A DNA stretch of 64,000 nt, taken from assembly GCA_030549495.1 (NCBI GenBank), contig JAUIRK010000952.1, forward strand, positions 558,001 through 622,000, written 5' to 3'. The number at the start of each line of letters is the position of its first letter. The stretch's first letter is position 1. The notes below the pieces were generated by a model. It had not been told where the DNA came from and did not search any database. It worked only from the letters and a program-made list of their open reading frames with translations. Shown here piece by piece: positions 44,461 to 57,266 of this stretch. The translations under genes were made by a program, and so were the position numbers. The DNA is from Nectonema munidae (taxonomy: Eukaryota; Nematomorpha; Nectonematoida; Nectonematidae).

Positions 44461-45572
44461 GATAACCGTTCAATAGTAATCAATATTTTCGCATCGTACT
44501 TTTTAAAAATATTTCTGTTACTGAGTTAAATTTTTCCTGGCATATTTACTTTTTTAGTGTTTTCATCATTCATTGCTTATTGATATTTCAGTTAGTCAGT
44601 CATCTTGACATTACCTCGATTCAATGTAATATGAGATGTCATCGCCAATTGAATCCAAAGAATTCAACGTTATGGAATTTCATCATGTGAGTATTGATCA
44701 TGCCTGTTAGACATCGTTTCTAAATTCGTTTGTTCAATAACGTGTGATTTATATTTCTTTCATAATACCTTTTCATCTACGCACTTTTTTTAGGCCAGTA
44801 CGACTATTTACATATGTGCTTTCATCAGACTTATTTTTAATGTTCTCTGTCAAAAATGCGCATAAATTTCGCATTTCTCAATGGTTATTCACGTGCGATG
44901 TATCCAACTGTTACTAATTTTTGTACATTAAAGCTTATCGTTTCCAACTCATGAAAAAAGTTAGTTCTGGGAAACTTTGCCCCATTCACCTTAAATTTGG
45001 TTTATATGTTTTATACATATACTTTGAATTTTCTTATTTTCAGGAACGGAAACTTTTATTTATTATGGGTTCCAAACGCTTGACATTTTCTTGGGCGAAT
45101 TGATGTTTTGATGACAGTTCGCTCCTCAATTTTTTCGGCCCCATCAGCAAGGGACCTTGAGGACCTATATGATGTTTAATATTAAATGCATACTTGTTAT
45201 ACCTAAAAAATATTTACTCTTTCTCACTTTCTCGACTGGAGATAAAATTTTGGTCGGTTATTTTGGGAATGGTAAATCCTAATTAATATTTCGAACACAG
45301 ATTGAATATTTAAATTTTATTCCCATTTGGCTCGGATACCAGTTGCACTCGATTTTTAATACATCTCTGAATTCCGTTATTTAATTGGTGATTATTTACT
45401 CACAAATGCTGAATTAATATTAGTTAATTTTATTTTAGAATAATACCTTTATTAAATATCATGAAACATATGTTGGCGAATAGATTATAGACAGGGACGC
45501 AAATCGTTGGAAATATATTTTTTTGGAGAACGATAATAAATAAAAGCAAAATTGTCAGCGGTTGGGATAGAG

Positions 45573-45833
45573 CAGGGATCGGCAAACCCTCATAGAAATG
45601 TTTCATAAAAAGATTAATTAATGTCCAACAATTAAGAGAAAAAATACAAACCAAAAATGTTTCATATATCCCATACTATACAATGTCCTAAGCTATGTTT
45701 TAAAAATAAAGGAGATTTATTTCTACTATAAAGTAAAGCATAGCACAATTTGGTAAGTTTGTCTATTATATCGACACTTAAAGATCTGTTATCGACACCC
45801 AGAGGTCGATATCGGCCACTATGCCGACCCCTG
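45573..45833. mobile_element. hAT MITE with perfect 8-bp target duplication
   Basis: 261 bp between two copies of GGATAGAG (45565-45572 and 45834-45841). Ends CAGGGATCGGCAAACC and, from the other strand, CAGGGGTCGGCATAGTGG. Non-coding. The preserved duplication and CAGGG ends mark it as hAT type and fairly young or well conserved. Confidence 0.9.
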
Positions 45834-46467
45834 GGATAGAGTATAGAGCAAAAAATATTTTTTTAAGTCAGTTTAAATGTGAGAGAAAACACATATTGCG
45901 CATCTCTGCTCTGGATCCAATATATAAAACTATTTTTTAACAGTTGACCATTGATTTATCTTTTTATTTTTTTGTCAAATCATAGGACATAACTAATGTC
46001 TGTGTAAATATTATGACGCCAAGAAATTTAAATAATAACTTTATTGTCTAGCGAAAGATATTTTACACTGTTTTGCGTCCTAAGATAAAAATTTATATTA
46101 GTTAAATTTTCCTCCTAAAAAATTAATAAGAGGAAAAGTTTAACTTAGGATATTTTTGATGTTCATAGAAATTTTGAAGTTAAAATCATTCATAATCAAG
46201 AATTTTATAACCCTTCGGATAAAAGGATATTTTTACATCTGAAAATTTTGAATCAGTGCATTTAGAATTAAAATGAAATATTAGAGTCAAACTTTAGATA
46301 GTTTTTTTATAAGTTTTGTGACATAAGGCTTAATTTACTGTATATAATATACTCAAGTAGAATATTTTTCAATGTATGCCACAGACACAGACAAACATCT
46401 TCTTTTTTATTTTTCGGTATCGCACCCAAGGGAAGAATAATCTTCCATAACTGAGCAAGATAGTAAC

Positions 46468-46531
46468 GATTGGGGTTCGAACCCAGACCATCTGGATCGA
46501 GACCTACGTTCCCATCACTAGGCCATCTGCA
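46468..46531 (-). mobile_element. tRNA-derived SINE, second family
   Basis: Minus strand GATGGCCTAGTGATGGGAAC, then GGTCTCGATCCAGATGGTCT and B box GGTTCGAACCCC. The body continues to about 46400 with GAAGATTATTCTTCCC. The same head is seen at 60925-60975, and a fragment (GATGGCCCAGTGGTGG) at 50958. Confidence 0.6.
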
Positions 46532-46727
46532 AACATCCACAACATTTTTTCCAATTTTTACCTCAAATATATCATGATTTCCAAATTATTGTAATTATGT
46601 TATAAGTTTGATAGCTAGATTGTTATTTGAGTGTATAAAACTTTAGAAATTATATAAACTATCATTTTATTTTTTGAGTTTGAAAAACTCATCTCTCACA
46701 TATGCCTGGAAAAGATAGGCATGATAC

Positions 46728-49700
46728 CAGTGATGGGATTCAAATTTTGTTTGAGATTACTCGGAAAATTTTTTCAAGTTTTCCAACCTACTCGATCGAA
46801 AACCCTATGTAAATTTATATTTTTTAGGCTTTACTACTACCCATTTTAATTTTATCTATCCAAAACCTTATACAATGAAAAATTTCATCTTTAAAGTGAA
46901 AAAAGCTTGTACGCAAAATTTGTTTATTACTTAAAAAATATTGTGAAAAAATGAAAAATAAAAAAAACAGAATTATAATCTCAATCAAAGTATTTCCAGA
47001 TTGCCTCTTTGATTCACTTCATCTTCTTGCTTTCTTTTTACTCTTGTGCCATCTGCTGAATGATTCTTTTTCAACCATGTTATAACTGTATTTTTTGCCT
47101 TGCAATTTTTTAGCGGCATGCCAATTAAATTTATTATCATCAGGTTTGAGATATTATGAACTGACAATAGATTTCTTTTTTCAGAACATATATTGTTCAT
47201 CATTAAAAAGCCTCTCTTTGCTTCCGCTGTACTAACACCCACGACATTCAATATATTTTTAGCCCTTTTTATGCTCTCTAGTAAGTCGGGCGCATGTAAA
47301 GTTTTCGTTTGAATTAATGAGTTTTCAATATAATCTCTATATTCATTGAGATCGATTCGATGACAAAGAAATCTTTCCAAATGAATGAAGCTTTCCTCGC
47401 CTTCTTTCCATGAAATAATCACCTCTTCGATCTGCCATGAATTAGGATCCAAAAAAAATGAAAACTCGAGGATTTTGTGGTCAATCTCAGACGAACAAGA
47501 TAATGCTTTGATAAAGTCATTGCTCATCATACGCTTTTCAATATTTTCAATAACTTTTTGAACAAGATTTTAACGTGGAATTCTGACTATTTTAGAATTT
47601 TCAACCCACTCAATTTCTTTCAACTCTTCCATAATTTTTTTATTCCTTTTCATAAACACCCTTACTTTCAATCATCAATTTAAAAGCTTTGATCGATCTT
47701 TTAATGAGTTTACCTACTTGTTGAATCATTATATTTCTCACTTGCAAACCGTTGGACAATATTGAGATTTCTTGAAGAATATTAATCATCAAAGCCAAAT
47801 CATAGAGAAAACTTTTGTTCGATAATCGTGATGCCATCCCCAAAAAGCCTTCGTTTGAAAAAACTTATAAAGAGAAAGGTAGCCACGCCATAGAGCAATA
47901 GTAGTCCTCAAACTACAAGCTACCCACCTGTGACCCAAAACCCTACCTATTTTTAAAATTTGCTGCCCTAGCTCCGATGAAATTTTAAAAAACTCATTTG
48001 ATTTTTGTTTGACTGATGAAAATTTTTATAGAACTTATCAATGAATATTTTAAAATGATTAATCTGCTTTACATCATTCACGGAGTCATACAGTACCAAC
48101 TGTAACCGGTGATTAAGGCAATGCCAAAGAACAATATTGAGAAAAGTTTTTCTGAATCGAACACCTACGCCTGAATGACGTCCAAGCATGACACTAGCTT
48201 CATCTGAGCAAAGCAACAAAAATTTCTCTCAAATAATCCTCGTTAATACCATCATTCTTTAAACTTGATAAAAGTGATAAAAAAAAATGTTTTCTTCACC
48301 CTAATCCTTAAGTTCAACCAAATCAAAAAATATAACTGGTGAAACTTCAGTGTCCTCTACATTCAAAAAAATGATGAGCACCGATTTGTTCGGTATGGTG
48401 GAAGCTTCGTCTACTATTATGCAAAATTTCCTTTTTTTTCAATAATTTTGGTGAAAACTTTTTTTTTAAGATTTGTTTCAACAATCTTTACGACCGTTTT
48501 ACGAGAGTGAAGCCCAACACCCATTTGTACACCATTTATTTGTTGAAGCTCGACCAAATACTCGATATCAGAAAAGTTTCTACAGTTTTTGCCATATTGT
48601 AAACGGTATTAAAAAACTTGATTGTTGAGTCTAAAAACTTTTCATTGATTTTATCAAAACTTTCACTAATTGTGGTCTTCGAGACTTTAGTGCTTTCTTT
48701 AACACAAATTAAATGCGCCTTGGATGAAAAATGATCTCGAATTTTTTTCCTCAAAGAAACTTGACGAGAAGTTTTTGTATTTCCAGATGGCTTAACGCTG
48801 CAGCTGCCCTACTCGAAAGAAATGCGTAGTCTAGTGACAAAGAGGTATATTTTTTCGTTCTAGTTTTTTGTTGTGAATAATGAGACAATATATTTAGCTT
48901 TGAATGTGTTTATTTGGTCCTCACTCCAGCAATCTCGTAGAAATTAAAATGGACCCGATGCTTTGAACTTTCTGGAACTTCGTCAAAAATATTTTCAACA
49001 TTTGATTCTTGCTGAAAAGGTTGAGATACATATTTCATTCCATCAATTTCATCTTTTTTCGAGTTTTTATTCATGAAATTTATTATACTTTTTTGTCTTT
49101 TCAAAATAACTAGCAACTTTTCAAAACACTGAGTTTTCGAAAATTCTATTCAGCAAGACGACTCTAAAATGCAAAAAATCATTATAAATTAGTTTTGAAA
49201 AGCTTTCATTATACGAATTAAAATGAATTATCGAAATTTTTTCAAATTTTTTTTTGAAATCCTGAAGGCAAAATGAAAATTTTGAATTTTATTTTTAAGT
49301 GAAAGAATTTGCAAAAACTATGAAAAGAGGTGATTTTTCGCGGTGAGGTTGTATAAGGTTAAATTGAAAAACAACAGTTCAAATGATATTCAGTGTTAGT
49401 TTCAGTTAAGAATTGAAAGGTCAATGATTTTTTTTTCATTATTTAATTTCGAATATTTTCATGTCTGTGAAACATTCATATTACAAGTGATACTAATTTG
49501 AAATGTTGTTTTTCGAAAGAAGATGAAACCGTCTTTTATGTTTATTGTGAAGTGTAATAAGAAGAACTTGGACCGAGGAGGCTGGGAAGTTTCTATGTGA
49601 TGTATATGATTTTTTTCATGATAAAATAAGTGAAAGAATGTACAGAATCAAAACATACACTTATATATTTAATCATATACAATAAACACATGCAATATAC

Positions 49701-49864
49701 CGAAAAGTTTTCAAACTTTTAATAATAAATAAAAATAATTAACGAGATGAAAATAAAAATATATATTGGGAATTGGTAACACTTTTGAGACTACTAGCTA
49801 AAAATTCCATATTTTTTTAAACTACTCTATCGAGTAAGAGCGAACTGCCTGAATCCCACCACTG
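46728..49864 (-). mobile_element. Near-full-length hAT, KIAA1586-like (hAT-8)
   Basis: 3137 bp with ends CAGTGATGGGATTCA and, from the other strand, CAGTGGTGGGATTCA. The flanks CATGATAC (46720-46727) and CATGAGAC (49865-49872) match at 7 of 8 bases, a slightly worn target duplication. Subterminal regions carry TACTCGATAG-type words at both ends (46790 and 49830). The transposase fills the middle on the minus strand. Confidence 0.88.
46985..49116 (-). pseudogene. hAT transposase of hAT-8, broken
   Basis: Blocks in order on the minus strand: 49116-48910 (MLVILKRQKSIINFMNKNSK, the N-terminal start), 48754-48536 (MRKKIRDHFSSKAHLICVKE, TVYNMAKTVETF), 48219-47968 (CSDEASVMLGRHSGVGVRFR, VLWHCLNHRLQLVLYDSVND), 47843-47640, and 47530-46985 (FFLDPNSWQIEEVI, VGVSTAEAKRGFLMMNNICS, LLSVHNISNLMIINLIGMPL). 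The HCLNHRL and STAEAxRGF-MNNIC blocks are those of the hAT group that includes vertebrate KIAA1586. Four or more interruptions exist between blocks, yet all regions are kept. Confidence 0.75.
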
Positions 49865-49872
49865 CATGAGAC

Positions 49873-51693
49873 AACTACTCATAATTTTATTCACTGAAGT
49901 CTATAAAACATTAACGTCCCATACATTATTATAGTTTGCATTTAAAACATTTGCTTTGCATTTTACTTGATATAGTATATTAATAAATAATCAACAACGT
50001 TTTTTCTTCTAATAAAGTTTGCTCCGTGTTTGATTTGATACAATCTTCTAAAATTGAAAAAACATGATTTTAAAATAAGTAGTTCTAAATAAGTTATTAG
50101 TGAAATGTTTACTGCACAAAAAAATTAAAATTGAATCGGAGTATATTTTCCAGCCTTATCATACTAAAAATGAGATATTTTCAGGCCCCGGAAAAAGAAA
50201 TAAGCTAGTTAGAAAGAAAGAAAACGAAGATTTATTGGGGTTTAAAGTATATTAAGCTTACAAAATAATGTAATGGGATACGTGAGCACACTAAAGACTA
50301 ATTAAAGTTGCTTGCTCATCAAGTGACACTTTAATAAAAAGATAAAATACACCTACAAGAGAAAAAACATTGAAATAATTGTATAAAAACATAAAAAAAG
50401 CAAATATATAATATAGATTATAGATATACATTATATATATAGATTTATACTAATAAATACATAGTATCTTGGCCTCCATATAATGACTCCAGCGCTTTGC
50501 CAAGCTCTTATAGGCTTATTAGCAGTTGTTGCAAATATAACAATTCCTAGTATTATAAGAACAATAATATTTCAACATGTCTGTTTTTATTTTTGATAGT
50601 AATTTTGTGCTCGAAACATCAAAATCCTCTTCTATTATATGAAGAAAACTATTTCAGCACTTAGGAACTTTGTGAATAATTGCTTGTTTATATAGTATTT
50701 AAGTTTTTGTTTTTTAGATTATTTTTTATCCCTTTTCAGATTATTTTTATTGAAATTAGTTGGCATATAAATTTTTCTATGAGCTAATTTTGTCAATTAT
50801 CAAACATGTACGCCTTCTTTGAATAATATTTAGAAAAATATCTTTTTAGTGAAATACTCTTCTAAATAATTTTATCTGTATTCTTAATTTTTCAACATTT
50901 ACCCAATAAAAATTAAATTAGAAGTACAGTTTATTTTTTTCACAAAAGAACCCTTTAGATGGCCCAGTGGTGGAAGCGTATGATCGTGATAGTGACTACC
51001 CCTTTACGTTTTCTTTTTTGATAAACTCCTAATATATCTTCCATTGATGAATTTATTAATTTTGCTGATTATTGAATTATCAATGTACCATATAAAATAT
51101 ATTTTTTAAAAATATGTTCATTTACCCTAAAGATTTAAAACTAAATACAAGATTTTGTCAACAATTAAAACGAGCTTTATAAAATTAAATTTTATCGGTT
51201 AATATGAGATTTCGTCAAGAGCACTAAAGTGTTTGCTATTTTTGCATGAAATTAAATATTTCACCACAAATGACGTTTCTTTGAAATTTTTTTTTATTTA
51301 GTTGTTTTAATCGTAATAATAAAGGTCTACATTTTATTCCTGTTCTAATATTCTAGTAAGATTTAATAATTTATTTTTTCACCTAAATACAGGACACCCT
51401 GCTTTGTTTAATTTTTTGTCAAAAAACAAGTTTTGGCTGTTGTATTATGCGAATGCCGCTAAAATTTTTATTTCCAATTTTTGGTCAAAATTTAGCTTAA
51501 AATCAAAAATAAGTTATTTTGAGCTAAAAGAAATTCTTATAATAAATTGATGTTTAACTCAATCCCCATCCAACGAATGCTATTTTTTACTTGGCCTTAA
51601 ATTTTGCACAGTTTAGAAATAAAATATATGAAAAGTTTCCACTTTTATTTCAAATATTTAACTGAAAGAAGAATTCAAAAATCGAAAACCGCG
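49873..51693. other. AT-rich sequence, no gene seen
   Basis: Only a tRNA-like fragment at about 50958-50990 (GATGGCCCAGTGGTGGAAGC) stands out. No exon was supported. Confidence 0.4.
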
Positions 51694-51797
51694 CTAACCC
51701 ATTTACGACCAATGTTCCCAAAGAGAACGCAGACGAATTCCTACTTTAAATAGGAATTACTAAAGTTGTCTGCTTTGCTTGCTCTTAAATTGGTTAA
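51694..51797. mobile_element. TTAA MITE, shortened
   Basis: CTAACCCATTTACGACCAAT left (TTAA changed to CTAA), TTAAATTGGTTAA right, 104 bp. The core GTTCCCAAAGAGAAC keeps 5-bp arms. A part of the inside is deleted. Confidence 0.65.
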
Positions 51798-52512
51798 AAA
51801 GATGTTAAAATTTGGGTAAGTTAAACATTGAACATAGATTGAGATTTTGTTCAAAGGTAAGCACTTGGCTTCATGGATATTATCGTTGAATCTAAAACAA
51901 AGCAACTTTGGCTAGCTATGTGATTGGCTAAAGCAACCAACTTTTTTTTCATAAACAACCTCTTACAATTCTTCATCCCTGATAGAGACGCACATAACAC
52001 TTAAAGTAAAATTTCTACAAAATGATCGCTTATAAACATGAAGAGTTTAATACTTTCAAGTATTTAATTCAGGCAAGTCCAATTACTTAAAAAAAGGTTC
52101 GAAAAAAACCTACTACAGAAGGGACTTTTCATATGCTCACGAAAATGAAACTTTTTTTGATTATTTAAATTTACTTAAATAAACCGACTTCCACTCCTTT
52201 TCCAACTTCTAAACTCCTATCATTTAAAAATCTCAGACTACGTAACCTGAATTTCCCCATCTATAATAATCTGAAATATTTTCCATATATTAATTCGATT
52301 TAACTATTTTTGTTGTAACATTACCACTTGATTTTTGCTAATATTTCTCATATGGTATCGGATTTTATTAGAAAGATATTTGTAGCTCATTACTGTACAT
52401 TAAATGGTTCTATATTTTACTTTGTTTTTTTATACTATAGTTTTTCTACACTGCTTTAATTTGTTTCCCTAATTTTGGCCTACTTTCAAAAAGAAATTAA
52501 AAGATTTTAACA

Positions 52513-52750
52513 GGCTTGGGGATTCGAAGTTGGGAGGAGTCCGCGATTTTAAAGGGATGCCCCTTTTCTTATTTTAATTATTAAAAAAAAAACAAAATGG
52601 AGTTTTTTTTTATTTTATTTTTTTCTTTTTCAACTTTTTTTTATTTTTCTATGTGACCCTTTTTCTTTAGTTGAAGTCGGAATCGGATTTTTGGAAATAC
52701 TTAGAGTCAGAATCCGGTTGGATATTTTTCTCCGCCTGCCGATTCCTGGA
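52513..52750. repeat. Possible element with GGAGTC-type ends
   Basis: AGGCTTGGGGATTCGAAGTT at the left, and GAAGTCGGAATCGGATTTTT with GCCGATTCCTGG at the right, around poly-T/poly-A. It resembles the ends at 5224 and 7740. The borders are not firm. Confidence 0.3.
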
Positions 52751-52777
52751 TAAGTTTGTGATCTACATAATTCTACC

Positions 52778-52915
52778 TTAACCCATTAAGTCCCAATGTT
52801 CCCATTTGGGAACATAAGTAATTTCATCTTCGTCTGCTTTTTTCAATGACTTTGAATATAAATCGTCTGCGTTTTTTTAAATATCGTCTGATTTCTATGG
52901 TACTTAATGGGTTAA
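52778..52915. mobile_element. TTAA MITE (palindrome ATGTTCCC..GGGAACAT)
   Basis: TTAACCCATTAAGTCCCA left, TGGTACTTAATGGGTTAA right. The core ATGTTCCCATTTGGGAACAT has perfect 8-bp arms. Two ATCGTCTG and one TCGTCTGCTT words lie inside. It lies about 170 bp before the first OAT coding exon. Confidence 0.88.
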
Positions 52916-53086
52916 GCCCCTATTTTTTAGTTCTCAGTCCAACAGTAAGCAGCCATTATGACTGCATCCCACGACTCTGATAACTGGTCTCTAAAAACCA
53001 ATGTTTTTTAAAATATATAATTAATTAGAACTAACACACACCACAACATAATTCACTTTCCTGATTTATTTTGTTTCTATTTAGAT

Positions 53087-53264
53087 ATGAAACAAACTTC
53101 TCTCTTGTCACTACTCACGAGGAATCACATTTCATTATCCTTCAATTCTTTTAGCCTAGCTGCTTTGGATAGAGTGCGTTCTTCTAAGGAAGCGTTTGAT
53201 TTAGAAGCAAAATATGGCGCACATAATTATCATCCCTTACCTGTTGCACTAGCTAAAGGAAAAG
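53087..53264 (+). CDS. OAT: Ornithine aminotransferase, coding exon 1
   Basis: Starts MKQTSLLSLLTRNHISLSFN, a Ser/Leu/Arg-rich leader of the kind that targets mitochondria, and runs to the conserved KYGAHNYHPLPVALAKGKG. It ends at donor AAAG|GTAAGT (phase 1). OAT transfers the delta-amino group of ornithine to 2-oxoglutarate in the mitochondrial matrix, using PLP. The KYGAHNYHPLPVAL block is diagnostic for eukaryotic OAT. An acceptor-like TTGTTTCTATTTAG lies two bases before the ATG, so a non-coding upstream exon (or trans-splicing) is likely. It joins 57488 over a 4.2-kb intron filled with repeats. Confidence 0.93.
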
Positions 53265-53904
53265 GTAAGTTTGAAGTTTTTCAAAATTGTTTCCAACTCT
53301 CTCCTCTTCATTCACCTCGCCATAATATCCTTGTAGCGCACAATCCAATATATGGAAATATAGTTCGCTGGCTTTCCAGTTTCTCGTATTCATATATCTA
53401 TTTACTGATTTTTTTGAAAAAATATTTAACCCGGTTCATTGTTTTCAAAAACTATATTTATCATCTAAATAACCCTAATTTTGTTCCTTCTCATTGAAGG
53501 CTATCTCTAACTCCTTTTAAAAAGAGAACCAGTAAACCACTTTTATCGACTTTTCATTTAGTTAAAGAGCAATTTTTGGTTACTTTTTCCACACCCCCTC
53601 CCTCCTCTTCCTCACAACTTTTTACCACCCCTCACGCATGTTTTATTTGACATCATTCGTAAACGATCGGGATATACGGTACTTCAAACACACATTTTTA
53701 ATAAAAGAATTATCCATATAATTTAAAGCATTTTTAAATTTAATTGAAACTTTAAAATAACATATTTAGGGCGGGTACATCATTGTTTTTTGAATAGGGC
53801 AAAGTAAAGAGGAATACTGATTTTGATCAGTATTTTAAACCCCCAAGTAAAGAATTAATTAATCTTTAGTTTGTAACGGAAATATGTTTACCAAAACTAG
53901 ATTT

Positions 53905-53985
53905 TGCAGCGATGGTATTCGAACACACGAATCTGAATATACTGATGCCTAAGACCAACGCTTTAGACCACTTGGCCACACTACC
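53905..53985 (-). tRNA. tRNA-Leu(TAG)-like gene, probably a pseudogene
   Basis: 81 nt on the minus strand inside OAT intron 1: GGTAGTGTGGCCAAGTGGTC, TAAAGCGTTGG, a loop with anticodon TAG, a short variable arm and TTCGAAT. The acceptor stem pairs at 6 of 7 positions and the anticodon stem pairs fully with wobbles. The T stem has two mismatches and the B box lacks its closing C. No T-run follows. It is most likely a decayed tRNA-Leu copy. Confidence 0.5.
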
Positions 53986-54084
53986 ATATTTTTTTTGTCG
54001 AAAATTTATAATGAAAGTTATAAAATTTATTCAAATGAAAAAGGTTCAGAAAAAGGTTCTTCGGCAAAGTATGGAGTTCCTTCA

Positions 54085-54941
54085 TCACCAAGACCAAAGA
54101 AAGAGTGGCAAGATTCTCGCCCCTAGTGCCTGTGTCTGAGTAAAACCAATGCTATAGAGATAGGGACTATCGGCAGCTAACGGAGTAGCTAATGTGTTTC
54201 TTGCTCGTGCTATAATTAAAGATCTGGCTGCGCAAGCCATTTGGTCCAAGAGCACTAAGTGAGACACAGATGGAGGAGCAACTTCCATGTAGTGAGTAGC
54301 TTCAAGCCAAGAGGGGAGATCCACCAAATGACTCCACAGGTCATCAGACCATTGCTCATTGAGAGAATCACCCAGTCCTGGAGTAATGGCCAAAGCTTCC
54401 ATGAAAGCCAGTTGCGTAGGGTATTTCACTGTATAGGATGGATGAGTCCCTGTAGCATATGCTGAAGATGGTCGCTCTTTCACTCTTAGTGATGACACTC
54501 TTCGATAAGTCTGATCTACCTTGGCAGTGGGCACACCCGAAGTGCTATCACTAGGTGGTCAATCTAGGCTCTAATCCTTTCGAATTAGATTGGGGGCTGC
54601 TTCCTGCCAATACTCTTGAATGTTCGGAGGAAGGACTGCCCGGAATGGAGCATGACTTCCTGTCTGGCTGCTACATCCGGGATTGAACATGTGCACAGAA
54701 GGTCCTTCTTGCAATGCCTGTTGAGGATATCCCTGAGGAATATATTGTTGATACTGGTCACGAAATCAGCTGGATCATATTGCACTATCATAGTAGTTGC
54801 AGGCTGATAATGCGGCATTAGGGCACCGGGAGGCTGCAAGGAAAACAATGATCCTTGTCTCAAAGCAGAGAGAGCATCAATGTTGAATTCAGGACCTTCG
54901 TTGTCTTCCATGTTGATAACGTAGAGTACGATGTGAAACAC
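54085..54941 (-). other. GC-richer pair of open frames, possibly a retroelement fossil
   Basis: Minus-strand open frames at 54585-54941 and 54085-54534 contain MEDNEGPEFNIDALSALRQG and LPSWLEATHYMEVAPPSVSH. The region to about 55140 is plainly richer in GC than its surroundings and uses codons unlike the AT-rich host exons. I do not recognise the family. A gag-like region of a retroelement is one possibility, and it appears broken. It lies in OAT intron 1 on the opposite strand. Confidence 0.3.
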
Positions 54942-55141
54942 TAAAAAATGTTGGACAGGGAGGAGTAAACGAGCTAGGCACTGAAGTAGCTGATCAATTG
55001 CTATCTTTGTGTTAATGAACTGCTATCTTCCACTGATGTAATTGCTAAAATGCTAGGTCGACGTGGGGAGAGCTTATCTGATAGGCCTAAAGACTGTAGT
55101 AAGAGGTCTGTTGATCGGCAAACTGGTAATTAAGTGTAACT

Positions 55142-56745
55142 ATACTAGAGAAATATTTTTTTTTATATGTATTTATCTTTCTTCTGGCTTCATTGGTTTT
55201 AAACATTATCCTAATTATATTTTCTCAATTTTTTGCTTTCCTTCCCTTTGAAATTACAATATTAAAATGACTAGTAGAATGCGTAAAAAGAAATCTGGTT
55301 GGTGTTATTTCGCATGTTTGTGGTTATTGTATTTCTGAGAATCAAGCTTCACACAACGTGGGTGCAAAACTATGCATGATCTAGGCGCTTTACTTTGGAA
55401 TATACATAGGGGGTCAAGAGGGCGTATCAGTTTTTCAATCAAATTTAGTAAGTTGGCTAATCCACTTTTGCAAGGTCAATGCATTTTATTATTCCGCGAA
55501 TATGTGGAGTACATAAAAATGATCACGATGATTGTTTTTGTGTATGAAAGAAGTTAGAAAGTATAGAAATATAAAAGGTATTCAATTTCCAAATATCCCA
55601 TGATATGAATTGCGCATGTTCCACTTCTTGAGAATTTATCAGTTTTACAATTACTCGAGAATGTATGAAAACTTTGTTAATTTCAATTTCTAGTTTTTCC
55701 ATCTTTAATACATTTCGCATTGATGCATGTGAAGATTCTATCTCTGAAGTAATAACAAACAGACACAATGGAAGTTTATCTAAACATTTTAGAAAAAGTA
55801 ACTTCTGAGCTTGACCCTTCTAATTGCATTTTATGTTTCAGTAGTGACCTTTATCCTTTGTTTGCTCCTAAAGGCATAGAAAACACTCATACTGGCTGTA
55901 AATACATATATAATATATATCTTACTTTTTGCTAAGAGAAGCTTTGGTTTTGCTTTGTGGAGAAACTCTTTTATTTCTGGCTTCCTTTGACAAAATTTCG
56001 GTTTCCCCTGAGAAATTTTTTGCCTAATTCATCATTAATTCAAGATGGTGTTACCAGTCATCGTAAAAAGTAATACGCGTCGTAATAAGCATATATTAAG
56101 ATCCTTTTCAAAGAAGTTATTTTAGTTTTTTCCCCTCAAATATATCAAACCTTTAAAACTTAAAACTTAATTCCAAATAACTAAATGCCATTTTTAATTC
56201 AAATTTAAGTTAAAGTAACATTTATATAATCTGATAATTCATATCCTAATTTAAAATTTGTTAATAGACAGTGGATTTAGGAATCTTTAATGAGAATATT
56301 TTGTATTTACAAAAAGTAACACAAACAACTTATATTTAAGCATTTGGCAGTGATGGCTTTTTATTTTTTGCTTTATTTACAAAAAGTACGCGTCATCATC
56401 GTATTTTTTTGCAAGTTTTTAAATAGACAATTTTAAAAAAGAGTTTTGTTGGTTCTGACCGCGCCCATTCGAAATTCTGTGCAAGGGGGGTTTTTGAATA
56501 CAAAATTATTTATGTTTTGGATGACGTTAAAAATCGAATTCTAAAGTTTTCTTTTATTAAGAAAATGAAAAAATGTATGAATATATATTTTTATAAAAGG
56601 AGAATATAAAAAAATGAAATCATATGAAAAAGAGGCGTTTCGAACTTTGAACTATTTAAAATTTAATATAAATGAATTTGTCTCGACTTAATTGTAAAAC
56701 AAGAAAAGTAATATGGAAAGTCTACTCACAAGCCAAACAAGTCTT
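55142..56745. other. OAT intron 1 sequence, no gene seen
   Basis: AT-rich. No element, RNA gene or exon could be supported. Confidence 0.4.
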
Positions 56746-56882
56746 TTAACCCATTAAGTACCATAGAAATCAGACGATATCTAAAAAAACGCAGACGATT
56801 TATATTCAAAGGCATTGAAAAAAGCAGACGAAGATGAAATTACTTATGTTCCCAAATGGGAGCATTGGGACTAATGGATTAA
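56746..56882. mobile_element. TTAA MITE (palindrome GTTCCC..GGGAGC), reverse orientation
   Basis: TTAACCCATTAAGTACCATA left, TAATGGATTAA right. The core ATGTTCCCAAATGGGAGCAT has one arm mismatch. Close to the reverse complement of the copy at 52778. A further loose end GACTTAATGGGTTAA lies at 56995-57009. Confidence 0.82.
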
Positions 56883-57266
56883 AATATATAAAGAATGGAC
56901 ACATCGTTTGAATAGAATTTCTTACTTTTTATGCTATATAGAGTAAAAACATGATGTAACGCGTGATATAGTTTAAAAAATTTATTTTCATGTAGACTTA
57001 ATGGGTTAAATGATATAAAATTGAGAAAATTCACAATCATTGGTGGAGCCAAAGGCTTTTTCGACCCCGTTGAAATCACATAGGGGGGGGGGGAGTCACC
57101 CTCCACCCCCTCTCGGATGTGTGCCCCTGCTATATAAGTGAAAGTTGTTTTATGGAGAGAAGGATAAACATTGTATTTATCAATATCTGTTGCAAATAAA
57201 AGGTGAAGGGAATCTTTCATGTTACTTTATTTTCCTTTAAATTCTATAGTAATTTGTTTTCCGATA

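Noticed and set aside
57030-57140. Possible MITE around a G-run (TTGGTGGAGCCAAAGG … TGCCCCTGCT)
   Set aside because: The ends are only loosely inverted and no flanking duplication was found.
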